Source: Pseudomonadota bacterium | GTDB lineage: Bacteria; Desulfobacterota; Desulfarculia; Desulfarculales; JAHJDS01 | Reading direction: 5' to 3' | NCBI GenBank assembly: GCA_018812395.1 | Contig: JAHJDS010000140.1 | Span: forward strand, 1 to 5,959 | Length of the DNA: 5,959 nucleotides | In this document: one piece after another, positions 1-5,959 of the stretch | Numbering within the stretch: position 1 is the first letter of the stretch | How the letters are laid out: every line of letters begins with the position of its first letter | Translations under genes and position numbers: made by a program | Notes under the pieces: generated by a model | Database searches by the model: none | Told to the model about the DNA's origin: nothing | What the model saw: the letters and a program-made list of their open reading frames with translations, nothing else

Positions 1-2204
1 CCCAGGGCCGGGTGAACGACCTGCAGGTGGCCGGGGACGCCCTGAGGCGGCTGCGGACTCGCTGCCGCCGGGACCGGACCGGCCACGGTGGCGTCTGGGC
101 CAGGCTGGTGGCGGCCGACACCTGGCATCGCCTCAAACGCCATGAGCAGGCCTTGGCCCTGCTCTCGAGGATCCGGTCGTCCGGCCACCTCCTGGCCGCA
201 TACGTCACCTGGTTCACCGCCCGGCAATACCTGGCGCTGGGTCGACCGGCGCCGGCCCTCAGGCTGCTCGGCACCCTCGCGCCCGGCCTGCGCCGGGCCG
301 GGCATCCCCTGGCCCGGATCGCGGCCTGGGACCTGGCCCGGGCCCAGGCCCTGACCGGACAATACGCCGCCGCGACCGGGACGCTCGAGCGCCTGGCCGC
401 CCGGGTGCCCAAGGGCCCCCGGCGCTGGCGGATTCATCTGGCCCGGGCCGAGGTCCTGCTCAAGGCCGGCCGCACCGGGGAGGCCAAAAGGGTCCTGCTG
501 GCCGTCTACGCCCGGGCGCCCCTGTCCCGGGCCGGCCGCGGCGCGGCCCGGCGGTTGGGCGTAAAATTCAGGATCGGGCGGCGCCGGCTGTTCGACGCCC
601 TCGGCCCGGCCGATCGGGTGTGGTTCGTGACCGCCCTGACCGGGTCCCGAAGTCGTCGGATTCGCCGCCGGGCCGGGCGTCTGTTCGGGTCGATCATCCC
701 CCAGCCGGACTGGGACGCCCGGACCAAACGGGGCTATAAGTATCTCCTGGCCAGGGACCATTACGCTCGGGGCCGCCACACCCGGGCGCTGAGTCTTTAC
801 GGCCGTCTTTACCGAGGGGAGACCGACCCTGACCAACGGGTTCTGGCCCTGGCCGGGGCCTTCCGGAGCGCGGTCCGGGTCGATGCCAAGACCGCCCGCC
901 GGCTGCTCGAGACCATGCTCGATCAGAAATGCAATCATTCGGCCTGCGTCGGGGCGCTGACCTTCCTGGCCCGCTCTCACGCCCGCGGCGGCCGTCTCGA
1001 CCACGCCCACCGGGCCTATGTCCTGGCCGCCCGATTGGCGCCCGATCACGACCGGGGCCACCGGGCCTTGTGGTACGCGGCCAAGATGTGGTTCGAGGCC
1101 GGTCGCCTGGACAAGGCGGCCCGAACCTATCTGCGCCTGGCGTCCCTGGCCCGCCACTCCCGGTTCCGCAGCGGGGCCCTGTTTCACGCCGGGCGGATGT
1201 ATCGGCGCCTGGGCAAACGGAATCTGGCCCGGGCCTGCTACGCCCAGGCGGCGGCCGAGTTTCCGGAGGATTATTACGGTCAGCAGGCCCGCCGGCGTAT
1301 CGGTCGATTGGCCGGCGCCGGCCGCGGGGCGCTGGTGGCCGCGGCCCGGCGCAGTCCGGTCAAGTTCCTGCCGCCCCCCGTCTTTCCCGGAACGGAACCG
1401 GCCGCCCTGAAAAACGACCCCGGCTGGCGACGCCTTCGCCTGCTGTGCCGGCTGGACCTGACTCGGTGGTGCCGGCTGGAGATGGAGGCCCTGCTCCAGC
1501 GCCATCCCCGGCAAAAGGGGATCGTCTACCACCTGATGAAGAGCTATCATCGGCGGGGACGGCACCGGCGGGCCTTTTTCCTGCTGGTCGGTCACCTCAA
1601 CGACTTCAAGTTCGGCCGGGGCCGGAAGGTGCCGGCCGACTGGCACGAACTCATCTATCCCCGGAAATACCAGGCCTGGATCCTGACCACCGCCCGGAAA
1701 TACGGCCTGAATCCGTATTTTCTGATGGGCGTGGGCCTGAACGAGAGCCGGTTCGTGCCCCTGGCCACGTCGCCGGTGGGGGCCAGGGGCCTGTTCCAGA
1801 TCATGCCTTTCCTGGGCCGGCGGCTGGCCCGGAAGCTGGGCCTGGGCACGTTTCACCGGGCCATGCTCTACGTGGACCGGCTCAACCTGGAAATGGCCGC
1901 CTATCATCTCCGGGAATTGCATCAGGCCTATCAGGGCCGGCCGCACCTCATGGCCGCCGCCTACAACGCCGGCCGGGGGGCGGTGAACCGGTGGCTGTCC
2001 CGACTGGGGACCAGAGACCTGGTCAGATTCGTCGAGGGCATCGGCTACCTCGAGACCAGGATCTTCGTCAAGAACGTCCTCCAGGCAGGGGCCGTCTACG
2101 CCGCCCGGGCCGGGCGTCGGTATTCGGCCCGCCGGACCAGGGCCCGGCTGGAAACGGGTCGCCCGGGCCGTTGGCGTCGGGAAGGGTCGGGGACGAGTTA
2201 CTGA
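1..2204 (+). CDS. slt: Soluble lytic murein transglycosylase, Slt70-like, 5' partial
   Basis: Periplasmic enzyme expected to cleave the MurNAc-GlcNAc bond of peptidoglycan, releasing 1,6-anhydromuropeptides. Residues are numbered from the in-frame GTG at position 12. Residues about 30-430 form a TPR-like helical solenoid, clearest at 247-268, 316-346 and 353-430. The segment ending FPEDYYGQQAR is typical of Slt proteins just before their linker. The catalytic SLT domain spans about 550-695: GLNESRF with the probable catalytic Glu578 (codon 1743-1745), SPVGARGLFQIMP at 587-599, AAAYNAGRGAVNRWL at 648-662 and ETRIFVKNVLQ at 681-691. A basic tail of about 30 residues follows. The frame is open to the left edge (first full codon at 3). 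The GTG has no Shine-Dalgarno and no signal peptide follows it, so I read it as internal and the gene as starting before the window. The visible 730 residues already exceed E. coli Slt70 (about 645). Family assignment is secure; the exact start is unknown. Confidence 0.93.
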   Translation, partial: QGRVNDLQVAGDALRRLRTRCRRDRTGHGGVWARLVAADTWHRLKRHEQALALLSRIRSSGHLLAAYVTWFTARQYLALGRPAPALRLLGTLAPGLRRAGHPLARIAAWDLARAQALTGQYAAATGTLERLAARVPKGPRRWRIHLARAEVLLKAGRTGEAKRVLLAVYARAPLSRAGRGAARRLGVKFRIGRRRLFDALGPADRVWFVTALTGSRSRRIRRRAGRLFGSIIPQPDWDARTKRGYKYLLARDHYARGRHTRALSLYGRLYRGETDPDQRVLALAGAFRSAVRVDAKTARRLLETMLDQKCNHSACVGALTFLARSHARGGRLDHAHRAYVLAARLAPDHDRGHRALWYAAKMWFEAGRLDKAARTYLRLASLARHSRFRSGALFHAGRMYRRLGKRNLARACYAQAAAEFPEDYYGQQARRRIGRLAGAGRGALVAAARRSPVKFLPPPVFPGTEPAALKNDPGWRRLRLLCRLDLTRWCRLEMEALLQRHPRQKGIVYHLMKSYHRRGRHRRAFFLLVGHLNDFKFGRGRKVPADWHELIYPRKYQAWILTTARKYGLNPYFLMGVGLNESRFVPLATSPVGARGLFQIMPFLGRRLARKLGLGTFHRAMLYVDRLNLEMAAYHLRELHQAYQGRPHLMAAAYNAGRGAVNRWLSRLGTRDLVRFVEGIGYLETRIFVKNVLQAGAVYAARAGRRYSARRTRARLETGRPGRWRREGSGTSY

Positions 2205-2225
2205 GGCCGAATCCGACGGCACTTC

Positions 2226-2255
2226 TTGCCTCGGGGCGGGTCGGTCCAAAATAAT
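2226..2255 (+). promoter_or_regulatory. Candidate sigma70-like promoter for the lipoprotein gene
   Basis: A -35-like TTGCCT (2226-2231, 4 of 6 matches to TTGACA) and a -10-like AATAAT (2250-2255, 5 of 6 matches to TATAAT) are separated by 18 bases. Transcription would start near 2262 and give a leader of about 104 bases before the ATG at 2366. The run CCAAAATAATG stands out as AT-rich in a very GC-rich region just after the slt stop codon. The promoter would drive the lipoprotein gene and probably the alpha-2-macroglobulin gene. The call is by eye only. Confidence 0.4.
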
Positions 2256-2288
2256 GTCGTCGTTTGCCTGATCCGGGGATCGCCGGGG

Positions 2289-2317
2289 TGCGACCCGGGC
2301 GCCGGGTGTGGTATCAT
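2289..2317 (+). promoter_or_regulatory. Second, weaker promoter candidate (extended -10)
   Basis: TATCAT at 2312-2317 is preceded by TGG, which fits the TGn extended -10 form, and is followed by the AT-rich TGGAAAATCGATT. No good -35 is present: TGCGAC at 2289-2294 is poor. A perfect 6-base inverted repeat, ACCCGG-GCG-CCGGGT (2293-2307), lies in the spacer. It could be an operator or a chance GC palindrome. A start near 2324 would give a leader of about 42 bases. This is weaker than the candidate at 2226-2255. Confidence 0.25.
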
Positions 2318-2350
2318 TGGAAAATCGATTCAGGCCGGCCTTCCAAGCGC

Positions 2351-2358
2351 GGAGAGAG
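2351..2358 (+). promoter_or_regulatory. Ribosome binding site fixing the lipoprotein start
   Basis: The purine run GGAGAGAG ends 7 bases before the ATG at 2366. It supports this ATG over the longer in-frame reading from TTG 2264, because it is directly followed by a lipoprotein signal peptide with a lipobox. The 34 extra residues of the long reading look like translated leader. Confidence 0.7.
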
Positions 2359-2365
2359 ATCCCGA

Positions 2366-3481
2366 ATGTTCAGGTCGCACAGAATGGTCGCCGTCGGGGT
2401 GAGCGCCCTGGCGAGCCTTGCCCTGGGGGCCTGTTCGGGGTCGTCGTCCGCCGTGTCGCCGCCGGAGCTGCCGCCCCTGACCAGCCGGCCGCGCCCGAGT
2501 GCGTCCGGGCCGCTGGTGGTGGTCAAGGATCTGGACCGGGCCTGCATTCGGGTCTTGGTGGCCAAGAGTCCGGCCGCGGTGCGGCTGATCAGGCGTCGTC
2601 TTCGCCGGGGAGAACACTTCGTCGACCTGGTTCGCAGGCACTCCAAGGCCGGACCGGTCGAGCGTGGGGGGCTGTTGGGCTGCTACAACCTGGCCCGTCT
2701 GGATCCGAACCTGGCCCGGGCGGTCGCCCGGCTGAAGGTCGGTCGGGTCGGCGGTCCCATCCTCACCCGCTACGGACCGACCCTGGTCCAGCGGACGACC
2801 CACTACCATTTCCGGCTGGCCCGGCAATTCGAGGCGCGAGGGATCTTCGCCCGGGCCGAGGTCCAGTACCGGAAGGACCTGGCCCTCAACCCCGACCGGG
2901 TCGCGTCCTGGCGGGGATTGGGACGGCTGTCCTTGAAACAGGGACGCCGTGACCTGGCCCGTAAATACCTGGCCCGGGCCCTGGCCCTGAACCCCCGGGA
3001 TCAGGAGGCGGCGGTGATCCTGGCCCGCCTCAAGGCGTCCGGCCGGGCCCGGCCCGCGGCGGGACGGTTCCTGGTCGCCCGCCAAGACGGCGCCTCGGCC
3101 CTGTCCGCGCCCCTTCCGCCGACCAGGGTGGTCTTCCACCTGCCGCGGTACGCCCCGGTCAAGGTCGTTTCCCGAAGCCCGACTCATTTCTTCGTTCAGA
3201 ACTGGCGCGGCCGGCGGGGCTGGATCGTCGCCTCGGCCCTGGCCCCCGGGCCGTACGTCATGGTCACCGAGGAGTCGGCCGGCCTCAGGCGCCGGCCCGA
3301 TCCCAAATCCAAGGTGGCCTACGTCTGTGTCGTCTCGTCGGTCCTCAGGGTCCTGGAGAGACGGGGCCCCTGGCTTAAACTCAGCCTGGACACCAAACGG
3401 TCCGGTTGGATTCACCGAAAAAACCTGTTCGGCGTCGGACCTCATCTGTCGGCCCTCATCAGCCGTCGGAAAACCAAATAG
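2366..3481 (+). CDS. Lipoprotein with degenerate parvulin (PPIase-like) domain, TPRs and tandem SH3b domains
   Basis: This is a 371-residue envelope lipoprotein of unknown precise role. The signal peptide has basic residues (RSHR), a hydrophobic stretch and the lipobox LGAC, so Cys23 would be lipidated; Ser follows, with no Asp at +2. After a Pro/Ser-rich linker (24-50), residues about 58-145 match the PpiC/parvulin fold: VLVAKSPAA, the helix RLIRRRLRRGEHFVDLVRRHS, ERGGLLG, and LTRYG near its end. Two TPRs follow at about 149-216, each ending in the typical ALNP. Two bacterial SH3 domains close the protein, at about 232-292 (RRGWIVASAL) and 297-356 (LRRRPDPKSKV, GPWLKL, SGWIHRKNLF). SH3b domains commonly bind peptidoglycan, so a wall-contacting scaffold is likely. 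The parvulin active-site residues appear replaced (see findings), so isomerase activity is doubtful. It lies 161 bases after slt and 33 bases before the alpha-2-macroglobulin gene, with which it is probably co-transcribed. Confidence 0.85.
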   Translation: MFRSHRMVAVGVSALASLALGACSGSSSAVSPPELPPLTSRPRPSASGPLVVVKDLDRACIRVLVAKSPAAVRLIRRRLRRGEHFVDLVRRHSKAGPVERGGLLGCYNLARLDPNLARAVARLKVGRVGGPILTRYGPTLVQRTTHYHFRLARQFEARGIFARAEVQYRKDLALNPDRVASWRGLGRLSLKQGRRDLARKYLARALALNPRDQEAAVILARLKASGRARPAAGRFLVARQDGASALSAPLPPTRVVFHLPRYAPVKVVSRSPTHFFVQNWRGRRGWIVASALAPGPYVMVTEESAGLRRRPDPKSKVAYVCVVSSVLRVLERRGPWLKLSLDTKRSGWIHRKNLFGVGPHLSALISRRKTK

Positions 3482-3504
3482 GTCCGCGCGCGGTCGGATC
3501 ATGG

Positions 3505-3509
3505 GGAGG
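3505..3509 (+). promoter_or_regulatory. Strong Shine-Dalgarno of the alpha-2-macroglobulin gene
   Basis: A full GGAGG within GGGGAGGA lies 5 bases before the ATG at 3515. It fixes the start of the alpha-2-macroglobulin gene and argues against the nearby ATG at 3501, which is in another frame. No AT-rich promoter element is seen in the 33-base gap, which suggests read-through from the lipoprotein gene. Confidence 0.75.
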
Positions 3510-3514
3510 AAAAA

Positions 3515-5959
3515 ATGAGAAAAGTCGCGGTGGCCGCAGCCCTGGCGTTGATCATGGGCCTGGTCTTAGTCATGCCTTCGACCTCAGCCGCCCCCGGACC
3601 GTTGCGGGTGATTCGGATCATCCCGTCCGGGCCGGTGAGCATCGCCCGCAAGGTGACGGTCATCTTTTCCAAACCGATGATCCAACTGGGGCAGATGACC
3701 CAGACGCCGCGGCGAGTGCCCCTGACGATTTCGCCCCGCCTGCCGGGCAAATACCGGTGGGTCAACGTCAACACCCTCGAGTGCCGGTTCGACCAGCCGG
3801 TGCCCCCTTCGACCCGGGTCAAGGTGACGGTGCCCGCCGGCACCCGGGCCCTGGACGGCTCCCGGCTGCCGGCGGCGGTCTTTCGCTACTTCGCGACGGC
3901 CACCATCCGCCTGGCCTATGCCCGGCCCCGCAACGGCTCGACCGGTCTGTCGCGCTGGCCCGTGTTTCATTTGACCTTCAACCAGCTGGTCCGGCTGGAT
4001 GATCTTCGGCGCAAGACCTACTTCCGCGTCTTCTCCCGGACCGGACGGCCCTACCGAGTCGGGGCCTATGTCGGCTACCCGGTGACCCGGAAGTCACAGG
4101 GCCGCGTCGTCCGGGCGATTTATGAGGTCCGACCGGTCCAGACCCTGCCGGTCGACACCCAGGCCCAACTGGTCATCGACCCGCCGCTGCGGCCGGTCGA
4201 GGGTCACCTGCCGGCCTACGCCCGGATGGTCATCAATTTCCGGACCTACGGGCCGTTCCGGTTGTCCCATTACCGCTGCAGCCGGACGCCCGATTACGCC
4301 TGCAATCCCTCGAGCGGTCTGACCCTCTACTTCACGACCAAGGTCACCGCCAAGAAGCTCAGCGGCCTGGTCACGGTCAGCCCGGGGGTCAAGCATCCCG
4401 GGCCGTCCTACCGGTCCACCTACGGCCGGACCAACTTCTACCTCCGCGGGCCGTTCAAGCCGCGGACCACGTACCGGATCACCGTCAGCCCCGCCGCCCG
4501 GGACGCAAACGGCCAGCCGCTCATCGGCCGCCGGTCCTTCACGGTCCGCTTCTCCGATTACGGGCCGGTGCTCAGCCTGCGGGGGACGTTCGGCGTCATG
4601 GAAAAACAGCCGCCGGTCCTCTACCCCTTAAGGGTGAGGAACCTGAAGTCGGCCACCCTGCGTTACGTGTTGTTGACCAAGGACCAGATCGTGCCGTTTT
4701 TGGTCAACACCAACTACCACAAGGTCTACGGCTCGACGACGGCGGACCTCTTCACCAAGATCGCCCAGGCGCCCCAGGTCAAGCCGCTCCGGTTCAAGAT
4801 GGTCCGGAACCGAGTCCTGTACGTGCCTCTCGATTTACAGAAATTCATCGCCGCCCGCCTGACCGGGGGTCTGATCTTCTTTGATCTGACCTCGCCCGAC
4901 CTCCCGCCCTGGCAGCGGGGGCGGAAGCTGACCCGCTACGCGGCGGCGGCGGTCCAGGTGACCGACATCGGCCTGACCGTCAAGTGGGGCCGGATGGGCA
5001 CCCTCATCTGGACCACCTCCCTGTCCCGGGGCACGCCCCTGGGCGGGGTGAGCGTCGAGATCAGGAATCGGCTCAACCAGGTCGTCTGGCAGGGCGTGAC
5101 CGACCCCAGCGGCCTGGCCACGGCCCCGGGGCTGGCCCGGCTTAACCTGGCCATCAAGGGCCGTTACCGGAGTTACCGCCACGGCCCGGCCCTCTATTTG
5201 CTGGCCACCAAGGGCGACGACCTGGCCTTTATCGGCTCGAACTGGCGGCGGGGCCTGGAGCCCTGGGAGTTCAACATCCCGACGGCCGCCATCGAGCAGC
5301 CGACGCCGATGATGGTCCACGCCTTTTCCCAGTTGCCGCTGTACCGGCCCGGCGAGGTCGTCCGCTTCAAGGCCATCGTCCGCAAGCTGACCAAATCCGG
5401 GCCCGGTCCCTGGCCGGAGCCGGCGGTGATGGTCTCGATCCGCGACCCCCGCGGCAAGGCCGTCTACAACAAACGGCTGACCCTGGGCGCCTTCAGCACG
5501 ACCCACGGGCAGGTCAAGCTGGCCGCGGGCGCGACCCAGGGCGTCTATTACCTTCGGGTCGCCCGTCCCGGCTCCAAGAGGTGGTTCTCGGCCGGCTCTT
5601 TCCTGGTCAGCCACTACCGCACCCCGACCTTCAAGGTCACGGTCGATATTCCGACCAAGAAGGTCATGCCCGGCGTGCAGTTGGCGGTCGACTTCACGGC
5701 CCGGTTCCTGTTCGGGGCGCCGGTGGCCAAGAAGCAGGCCCGGATTACGCTGTGGCAGGCCCCCACCTCCTGGCGGCCGGAGAAGCTCGGTGACTACGTG
5801 ACCACCGACTTCGCCCGGCAGGAGGACTACACCGTGGAGCGCCGCCGGACGCTGACCTCCAAAACCCTGGCCACCAGCGCCCAGGGCCGTGGCAAGTTCA
5901 GCTACAAGGTCGCGGCCAAACCGATCAAGGGGCCGGCCCGGATCACGGCCGAGGTGGCG
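3515..5959 (+). CDS. Bacterial alpha-2-macroglobulin, 3' partial (first 815 residues)
   Basis: This is a periplasmic protease-trap protein of the YfhM/YfaS class; I translated the frame from ATG 3515 and it has no stop to the window edge. Residues 1-26 form a signal peptide with a probable signal peptidase I site after SAA; there is no lipobox. Residues about 31-130 hold an Ig-like (Big_5-type) domain with the motif VIFSKPM (49-55), and further Ig-like segments follow at about 135-245 and 265-350. Cys255 and Cys263 may form a disulfide. Residues about 478-555 (VQVTDIGLTVKW, then TPLGGVSVEI and VTDPSGLA) match the early bacterial macroglobulin domain. FIGSNWRRGLEPW (572-584) and YRPGEVVRFKAIVRK (610-624) are hallmarks of the MG2 region. 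YRTPTFKVTV and LFGAPVAKKQARITLW (701-747) begin the next MG domain. Family members are usually about 1500-2000 residues, so roughly half is visible. The bait region and any CxEQ thioester lie outside, so the inhibitory mechanism cannot be judged. Confidence 0.92.
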   Translation, partial: MRKVAVAAALALIMGLVLVMPSTSAAPGPLRVIRIIPSGPVSIARKVTVIFSKPMIQLGQMTQTPRRVPLTISPRLPGKYRWVNVNTLECRFDQPVPPSTRVKVTVPAGTRALDGSRLPAAVFRYFATATIRLAYARPRNGSTGLSRWPVFHLTFNQLVRLDDLRRKTYFRVFSRTGRPYRVGAYVGYPVTRKSQGRVVRAIYEVRPVQTLPVDTQAQLVIDPPLRPVEGHLPAYARMVINFRTYGPFRLSHYRCSRTPDYACNPSSGLTLYFTTKVTAKKLSGLVTVSPGVKHPGPSYRSTYGRTNFYLRGPFKPRTTYRITVSPAARDANGQPLIGRRSFTVRFSDYGPVLSLRGTFGVMEKQPPVLYPLRVRNLKSATLRYVLLTKDQIVPFLVNTNYHKVYGSTTADLFTKIAQAPQVKPLRFKMVRNRVLYVPLDLQKFIAARLTGGLIFFDLTSPDLPPWQRGRKLTRYAAAAVQVTDIGLTVKWGRMGTLIWTTSLSRGTPLGGVSVEIRNRLNQVVWQGVTDPSGLATAPGLARLNLAIKGRYRSYRHGPALYLLATKGDDLAFIGSNWRRGLEPWEFNIPTAAIEQPTPMMVHAFSQLPLYRPGEVVRFKAIVRKLTKSGPGPWPEPAVMVSIRDPRGKAVYNKRLTLGAFSTTHGQVKLAAGATQGVYYLRVARPGSKRWFSAGSFLVSHYRTPTFKVTVDIPTKKVMPGVQLAVDFTARFLFGAPVAKKQARITLWQAPTSWRPEKLGDYVTTDFARQEDYTVERRRTLTSKTLATSAQGRGKFSYKVAAKPIKGPARITAEVA

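Noticed and set aside
12..14. GTG at 12 as the true start of the transglycosylase
   Set aside because: It has no Shine-Dalgarno in the visible 11 bases and no signal peptide after it, and the frame stays open to the window edge.
2205..2250. Intrinsic terminator after slt, from CCGAC (2213-2217) pairing with GTCGG (2240-2244)
   Set aside because: The stem is only 5 bases with a long interior and is not followed by a T-run. It is too weak to call.
929..2254. Long plus-strand open frame overlapping the transglycosylase gene (441 codons)
   Set aside because: Its translation is a low-complexity Pro/Gly/Arg/Ala string with no recognisable domain. It is an out-of-frame shadow of the slt gene caused by high GC and scarce stop codons.
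2264..2365. TTG at 2264 as the start of the lipoprotein
   Set aside because: It would put 34 residues in front of a well-formed lipoprotein signal peptide. It has no Shine-Dalgarno, while ATG 2366 has one.
3484..3493. CCGCGCGCGG palindrome between the lipoprotein and alpha-2-macroglobulin genes
   Set aside because: A 10-base GC palindrome is expected by chance in such GC-rich DNA. It has no loop or T-run, so it is neither a credible terminator nor a supported operator.
2330..3502. Long minus-strand open frame opposite the lipoprotein gene (390 codons)
   Set aside because: It is antisense to a gene with a lipobox, a Shine-Dalgarno and recognisable domains. Its own translation is rich in Gly, Pro, Gln, Arg and Asp without a known motif, as expected of a GC shadow.
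3406..4002. Plus-strand open frame bridging the lipoprotein end and the alpha-2-macroglobulin start (198 codons)
   Set aside because: It is out of frame with both genes, has no ribosome site at its start, and its translation is Pro/Asp/Gly-rich shadow sequence.
4835..5614. Minus-strand open frame of 259 codons opposite the alpha-2-macroglobulin gene
   Set aside because: The plus strand here encodes clear macroglobulin motifs. The antisense product is low-complexity with no family signature.

Overview
The window comes from a very GC-rich bacterial genome. It carries three plus-strand, densely packed genes whose products all appear to be exported to the cell envelope. GC is concentrated at third codon positions and Arg is strongly preferred over Lys. 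A peptidoglycan lytic transglycosylase, a diacylglyceryl-type lipoprotein and a bacterial alpha-2-macroglobulin together suggest a Gram-negative (diderm) bacterium. A deltaproteobacterial-type lineage (Desulfobacterota or Myxococcota-like) is a tentative guess from overall style; nothing here fixes the taxon.

Layout. (1) Positions 1-2204: the 3'-complete, 5'-truncated gene of a soluble lytic transglycosylase of the Slt70 type, with a long TPR-like helical solenoid and a C-terminal SLT catalytic domain. Its start and signal peptide lie before the window. (2) Positions 2205-2365: a 161-base gap with AT-rich islands that hold one fair and one weaker sigma70-like promoter candidate. (3) Positions 2366-3481: a 371-residue lipoprotein with a parvulin-like domain, two TPRs and two bacterial SH3 domains. 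The usual catalytic residues of the parvulin domain appear to be replaced. (4) A 33-base gap with a strong Shine-Dalgarno, then positions 3515-5959: the first 815 codons of a bacterial alpha-2-macroglobulin, open to the window edge. The part seen covers the signal peptide, N-terminal Ig-like domains and the first macroglobulin domains. The bait region and any thioester motif would lie beyond the window.

Working together (inference). The Slt enzyme cuts glycan strands. The SH3/TPR lipoprotein looks like an envelope-anchored, wall-binding scaffold. The alpha-2-macroglobulin is expected to trap proteases that enter the periplasm. In other bacteria alpha-2-macroglobulins are often encoded next to the peptidoglycan synthase PbpC (PBP1c), so this locus may be a wall-maintenance and envelope-defence neighbourhood. 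The lipoprotein and alpha-2-macroglobulin genes are probably co-transcribed. Every base is accounted for: there is no gene-free stretch over 300 bases, and I see no RNA genes, mobile elements, CRISPR arrays or large repeats. I did not find a clearly new biological system. The most unusual object is the lipoprotein with a degenerate parvulin domain.
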